25,483 nucleotides of DNA from positions 1 to 25,483 of the forward strand of contig SVSO01000014.1 of assembly GCA_015064195.1 (NCBI GenBank), written 5' to 3'. Both the position numbers and the translations under genes were made by a program. The stretch is from Oscillospiraceae bacterium. GTDB taxonomy: Bacteria; Bacillota_A; Clostridia; Oscillospirales; CAG-272. Shown in pieces: positions 22,137 through 25,483 of this stretch. Within the stretch, counting starts at the first letter, position 1, and the number at the start of each line of letters is the position of its first letter. The notes under the pieces were generated by a model. The model was not told where the DNA came from. It did not search any database and saw only the letters and a list, made by a program, of their open reading frames with translations.

Positions 22137-23003
22137 ATGCATCACGACGAAAGAGTCCCCTCGCTGGTCATTCAGATTGCAGATCTGTCCATCGATACCG
22201 CGCTGGATACGGGTTTTGTCTACGCTACCGGTGTTTCGCCCCATCTCCATTCCCATGCTTACTATGAGCTGCTGGCATCCATCGACGGCGAATTCGCGCT
22301 GGAGATGCTGGACGAGGTGCTCACCATCCGCGCCGGCTCCATCTGTCTTGTGCCGCCGGGGGTCTATCACTGCACAAAAAGCATATCCAATGCGCCGGTG
22401 AAGCTGGCCATGCGCTTCACCATGTCGCGCGCTGAGGGCGGAAATCCGAGCCTGTTCGACGACTGCGAGCGTGCGCTGTCCGGCATCCGGTTCCCCCTCA
22501 TTTTTCCCGATCAGCACGAGCTCTGCTCATCTCTGCTCACCATGCGCCGGGAGTTGAATTCCACCCGCTGGGCATCCGAAGTGTTTACAGAGCTGATCGC
22601 CAAGCAGTTTTTCCTCGGCGCACTCCGGCTTATCTGCGAGCAGGACGGCCGGATCGCCCCCGCAAAAGTCACCATCGGCATGGAAAACCGCCACGCTTCC
22701 ATCGAGCAGTACATCGATCTCCACCACGCCTCGCCCATCACCGAGGACGATCTGGCACAGGCCATGAATCTGTCGCGGCGGCAGGTCACGCGGGTCCTGC
22801 GGGAGATCTACGGCATGAGTTTTCGGGAGAAGCTCATTGAAACGCGGATGTATCGCGCCCTCCAGCTGCTCATGCAGACCGATCACACGGTGGAATCCAT
22901 CGCCTTCATGGTGGGCTACACCTCCCTGTCCGGATTTTACACCGCATTCAAGAAGAAATTCGGTCTGCCGGCAAACGAATACCGCGCAAAGATGCGCGGT
23001 TGA
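22137..23003 (+). CDS. AraC-family transcriptional regulator with N-terminal cupin
   Basis: The 288-residue protein has an N-terminal cupin-like sensor (about 15-100, with HLHSHAYYELL at 36-46 and the AGSICLVPPGVYHCT strand pair at 66-80) and a C-terminal pair of helix-turn-helices (about 187-288). The last carries the AraC signature VESIAFMVGYTSLSGFYTAFKK (252-273). This layout is usual for sugar-responsive activators. No Shine-Dalgarno sequence precedes the ATG, which begins four bases after the SGNH stop, so translation is probably coupled. It likely controls the cassette it closes or the nearby binding-protein genes, but no operator can be assigned. It converges on the PHP gene with seven bases between. 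Confidence 0.93.
   Translation: MHHDERVPSLVIQIADLSIDTALDTGFVYATGVSPHLHSHAYYELLASIDGEFALEMLDEVLTIRAGSICLVPPGVYHCTKSISNAPVKLAMRFTMSRAEGGNPSLFDDCERALSGIRFPLIFPDQHELCSSLLTMRRELNSTRWASEVFTELIAKQFFLGALRLICEQDGRIAPAKVTIGMENRHASIEQYIDLHHASPITEDDLAQAMNLSRRQVTRVLREIYGMSFREKLIETRMYRALQLLMQTDHTVESIAFMVGYTSLSGFYTAFKKKFGLPANEYRAKMRG
22981..23000. terminator. Possible weak hairpin at the araC-type/PHP convergence
   Basis: ACCGCGC, loop AAAGAT, GCGCGGT, inside the last codons of the AraC gene. There is no strong T-run on either strand. It is the only candidate transcript end between the two converging genes. Confidence 0.3.
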
Positions 23004-23010
23004 TCGTTAT

Positions 23011-23745
23011 TCAAAATGCCGCATACGGCAGCAGCGGACAGCCGGCGATCTCCATCAGATAATCCTGGGAGCGAAGAAGCGCAATCAGCTCCGCTGTAGT
23101 CTCCGGCAGCGTTTTCGTGCGGGTGGCGCAGAGTCCCTCATGGCCGGGATCGTGCAGATCCGTGCCGATGGTGAGGATCGGGATCGCCTGCTCCTTGGCC
23201 CACCGCGCCGCCTCCGCCACGTGGGAATTATGGTTGGGATGCATATTGAACGCCTCGATGCCGTCCATGTGATCGGATGGGGCGCGGACAAGTCCGGGGC
23301 GGAAGGGATGCGCCTGAAGGATCAGCCGGTCGTCGCCGTGATACCGCTCATAAAACGCCGCGAAACCCATGTCGTGGCAGTGAAGCGTTTCGCGGAGGAA
23401 AGTCTCATCCACGCCGTAGACGAGATAATCGTTGGAATTCTCGGTGAATCGGTACTCCGCGCCCAGATAGACCTTCATACCGATGGCTTCACCGGCTTCC
23501 TTGGCGGCATAATAATCCGCCAGATAAACGGCGACGGGATCCTCTGCTTTCATGAATTGATTGTCATAGCTGAAATGGTTGGTGATCGCCACCGCATGAT
23601 AGCCCTTGTCGGCGAGACGGCGGATGATCTCAGCGGGCGGGATATGACTGCATCCCGAAACCGGCGAAGTGTGGGCATGAAGCTCGATTTTATAGCGGTA
23701 TTCCGCAAGATACGACTGCACCGCAGCCGGAAGATGGTTGGACAT
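23011..23745 (-). CDS. PHP-domain metallophosphoesterase
   Basis: The 244-residue protein belongs to the PHP superfamily (histidinol-phosphatase, polymerase-associated and other phosphoesterases). The metal-binding motifs are in order: HAH at 23-25 in ELHAHT, a further His in GCSHIPPAEII (H34), TNH (H57), GAEYR with E97, QAHPFRP (H146) and GTDLHDP (D196, H198). No second domain is present, so it is a free-standing PHP enzyme rather than a DNA polymerase part. AAAGGA lies about eight bases before the ATG. It has its own promoter. Candidate substrates include histidinol phosphate, nucleoside mono- or bisphosphates and sugar phosphates; the sequence does not decide. Confidence 0.88.
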   Translation of the reverse strand: MSNHLPAAVQSYLAEYRYKIELHAHTSPVSGCSHIPPAEIIRRLADKGYHAVAITNHFSYDNQFMKAEDPVAVYLADYYAAKEAGEAIGMKVYLGAEYRFTENSNDYLVYGVDETFLRETLHCHDMGFAAFYERYHGDDRLILQAHPFRPGLVRAPSDHMDGIEAFNMHPNHNSHVAEAARWAKEQAIPILTIGTDLHDPGHEGLCATRTKTLPETTAELIALLRSQDYLMEIAGCPLLPYAAF

Positions 23746-23780
23746 GGTAAAAATCCTTTCTATCCTGAAATATCGCTACT

Positions 23781-23809
23781 ATTATATCACAATTTTCCGG
23801 CAATTGCAA
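23781..23809 (-). promoter_or_regulatory. Sigma-A promoter of the PHP gene
   Basis: On the minus strand, TTGCAA (23809-23804), 17 bases, TATAAT (23786-23781), with TGA before the -10. Confidence 0.92.
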
Positions 23810-23820
23810 GGCCGGCACAC

Positions 23821-23855
23821 ACAAAAATCTCCTGCTTCCGGCAGGAGATTTTTGT
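23821..23855 (-). terminator. Intrinsic terminator of the second solute-binding lipoprotein
   Basis: A perfect 15-bp stem (23821-23835 with 23841-23855), five-base loop, GC core and A/T flanks. It begins nine bases after the stop of the gene and could act in both directions. Confidence 0.95.
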
Positions 23856-23863
23856 ACGATATT

Positions 23864-25336
23864 CTATGCGTTGAAGGATTCGATGAGAGTATTGATGGTA
23901 TTGTCCATGGCGGTCTTCATGGAATCGTAGTAGGAGATGATCTCAGTGTTGTTCTTGTACGCCTTGTCGCAGATGTTGTGGCGCATCCGGAGCAGGTTGA
24001 AGCAGATAGCGAGGTCGAAGGTGCGGTTTTCAAAGATGAGATCCAGCATTTCCGCCGCCGTTTCATCCCGGGTCAGCTTATCCTTGATGTAAGTCTCGTA
24101 GTACGCTTCCTGAACCGTGTGGCCGGAGAAGGCATTGAGTGCCTCGAGGATGAAGGAGGTGCGGTCAACGTCCTTCACATTGGCGGGGATCATCATGCCG
24201 TGGAAGGCGCCGTTGCTCATGTTGCTGTAATAGGTCTGGGATTCCTCATACTTGGGACAGGGGATGATGCCGAAATCCGCCTCCATATTGCGGGTGCTCT
24301 TGGCCGACGCCATGGTTTCCACCCAGAACAGTGCCTGATTGTTCGGGAACATCACGTCCATCGCGCGGTGATCGTGCGCAAGACCCATGGTATTCTTCTT
24401 GACATTGGCATCGTAAATGAGGCCTTCGCCGTTGCCGTGGATGAAGTTCAGCACCTTCATGTAGGCGTTGACGAACTTCTCGTTGTTGAACGTAAAGGCG
24501 GGAATGTCATCCTTGTCCTTGGTGATGATCATTTCGCCGGAGCCGGTGATCATGTAGATGTAGAGCATATTCTGATGGCCAAGCACGCCGTAGGTGTCCT
24601 GATCGTTCCAGATGGTGTCGCCGTTGTCCACGCTGGTCTGCAGGCCCATCTCCATCATCTTGTCCAGCGTCCACTTGCCGGACTTCACCAGCTCATAGGG
24701 ATCTTCCAGCTGATAGTCATCGATCATGCGCTTGTTGAAATAGGTCACGCAGGTGGCATCGTTGCAGGCGGTGATGAAGTCGCCCGCGCCAAGATACAGC
24801 TTGTTGTCGATGGACAGCATCTTCGCCGCGTTGGAATCCCACCAATCCGCATGGAAATCCTGATGCGGCAGGGTGTAAAGATCCAGCACAGAGCCTTCCT
24901 TGGCCAGCGTCATGGTGTCGTAGGTGTTGATGAGCAGCATATCCGCCAGATCGTCGTCAGCGAGCAGGCTGTTGCGGATGTTGCCAAGCTCCTGATATTC
25001 CTCGGTGATCCGGATGTTCAGCGCATCCTCCACCATGGTATTGCGTTTGAAGATCGCGCCGGACAGCACGTCGCCCTGATCCTCCATGACCGTGTAAACG
25101 GTGGTATACCAGGTATTGGACTCGGCGTTGTTTGTGATGATGCGGAAGTTGTAGCCCTCGTAATCCGCCTTGAAGGGATCGAGATGAGAGAGATCCTCCG
25201 TGGTGACTGCTTCGGTGGTGTCGGCAGAAGCGGTGTCGCCTCCGGTGGTGTCCGTGCCGGTGTCAGCCGCACCGCCGCAGGCTGTTAATGCCGCCAGCTG
25301 AGCGGCGATCAGGAAAATTGCCAGATGCTTTTTCAT
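23864..25336 (-). CDS. Extracellular solute-binding lipoprotein
   Basis: The 490-residue protein has a textbook lipoprotein signal: MKKH, hydrophobic core 5-17, lipobox LTAC with C20. A Gly/Thr/Asp/Ala-rich linker (21-48) follows, then an ABC-type binding domain from about 60 (YNFRIITNNAES, a VEDALNIRITEEY segment near 110, later DYQLEDPYELVKSGKWTLDKM and a C-terminal helical region). The PYELVKSGKWT element is common in clostridial sugar-binding proteins. The open frame runs 40 codons further upstream, but AAAAGGAG about seven bases before 25336 and the signal peptide fix this start. No permease genes are adjacent; the paired importer could lie beyond the right edge or elsewhere. It differs from the lipoprotein at 18676-20361 in sequence and linker. 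Confidence 0.85.
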   Translation of the reverse strand: MKKHLAIFLIAAQLAALTACGGAADTGTDTTGGDTASADTTEAVTTEDLSHLDPFKADYEGYNFRIITNNAESNTWYTTVYTVMEDQGDVLSGAIFKRNTMVEDALNIRITEEYQELGNIRNSLLADDDLADMLLINTYDTMTLAKEGSVLDLYTLPHQDFHADWWDSNAAKMLSIDNKLYLGAGDFITACNDATCVTYFNKRMIDDYQLEDPYELVKSGKWTLDKMMEMGLQTSVDNGDTIWNDQDTYGVLGHQNMLYIYMITGSGEMIITKDKDDIPAFTFNNEKFVNAYMKVLNFIHGNGEGLIYDANVKKNTMGLAHDHRAMDVMFPNNQALFWVETMASAKSTRNMEADFGIIPCPKYEESQTYYSNMSNGAFHGMMIPANVKDVDRTSFILEALNAFSGHTVQEAYYETYIKDKLTRDETAAEMLDLIFENRTFDLAICFNLLRMRHNICDKAYKNNTEIISYYDSMKTAMDNTINTLIESFNA

Positions 25337-25483
25337 TTGTGTACTCCTTTTCAAAATAGGAAACCTCGAAAATTTAGGTTCCAGTATTAGAATTTGCGAT
25401 TCAACGACAAAAAATGAAACAGAAGCGGCGAATCGCGTACCGACCTCGAATTTCATGTGTGAATCGGGGTGGAAAGCCCCAGA
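25337..25483. other. Upstream region of the second lipoprotein
   Basis: These 147 bases to the window edge hold no separate gene. GGAAACCT (25359-25366) and AGGTTCC (25376-25382) form an imperfect inverted repeat just ahead of the ribosome binding site, and GGGG-N7-CCCC lies at 25466-25480. No promoter matching the 17-bp-spaced pattern of the other genes is visible, so the transcription start may be outside the window or weakly conserved. Confidence 0.6.

Noticed and set aside
23738..25288. 516-codon open frame on the plus strand opposite the second lipoprotein
   Set aside because: It is an antisense shadow rich in Val, His and Gly. The minus strand has a signal peptide, lipobox, RBS and terminator.

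Overview
The window is chromosomal DNA of a GC-rich member of the Clostridia (Firmicutes/Bacillota). A gut-type anaerobe of the Oscillospirales/Christensenellales kind is likely, but that placement is inference. Direct support is a YaaT (PSP1) gene behind holB, a dnaG-rpoD operon with a primary sigma factor of Gram-positive type, GGAGG-type ribosome binding sites, lipoprotein-type solute-binding proteins, a 2[4Fe-4S] ferredoxin and an iron-dependent alcohol dehydrogenase. There are no tRNA or rRNA genes, no CRISPR array, no transposase and no phage genes. Most of the window is core chromosome, with a carbohydrate/accessory segment on the right.

Layout, left to right. (1) 1-3262: a flavin-reductase-like gene whose start region lies inside a perfect 19-bp inverted repeat, converging on an hflX-yigZ-trmO operon on the minus strand. 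(2) 3263-3728: a gene-free stretch with three back-to-back palindromes, a 51-bp-spaced direct repeat and the rpmE terminator. (3) 3729-8417, minus strand: rpmE with its own promoter, then an XRE-cupin regulator, acyl-CoA synthetase, SASA-like esterase and alanine racemase operon, read from right to left. (4) 8526-10033, plus strand: a small sirohaem/4Fe-4S reductase-like protein and an atypical RpiB-family isomerase, closed by a bidirectional terminator shared with a converging SGNH hydrolase. (5) 11150-14134, minus strand: ferredoxin, a YaaT with a long arginine-rich N-terminal extension, and holB. (6) 14250-18423, plus strand: dgt-dnaG-rpoD. (7) 18601-23003, plus strand: a solute-binding lipoprotein, then, behind a terminator that leaves no room for a new promoter, an iron alcohol dehydrogenase, an SGNH hydrolase and an AraC regulator. 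(8) 23011-25336, minus strand: a PHP-domain phosphoesterase and a second solute-binding lipoprotein.

Information-processing genes dominate: HflX (ribosome rescue/splitting), TrmO (tRNA modification), L31, HolB, primase, sigma factor and YaaT. The accessory genes point to uptake and trimming of acylated sugars or glycans: two binding proteins without adjacent permeases, three unrelated-looking SGNH esterases, a sugar-phosphate isomerase and a dehydrogenase. Nine promoters can be read directly. All have exactly 17 bp between the -35 and -10 hexamers, and eight of nine carry a TGn extended -10, in a window that also encodes the primary sigma factor expected to read them.

I found no convincing new multi-gene system. 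The observations most worth a second look are the inverted repeat at the left edge, the palindrome/direct-repeat block at 3362-3646, the arginine-rich YaaT fusion, the RpiB homologue lacking the family's usual Asp-His-Ala-Gly motif, and the attenuator-like terminator in front of the alcohol dehydrogenase cassette.
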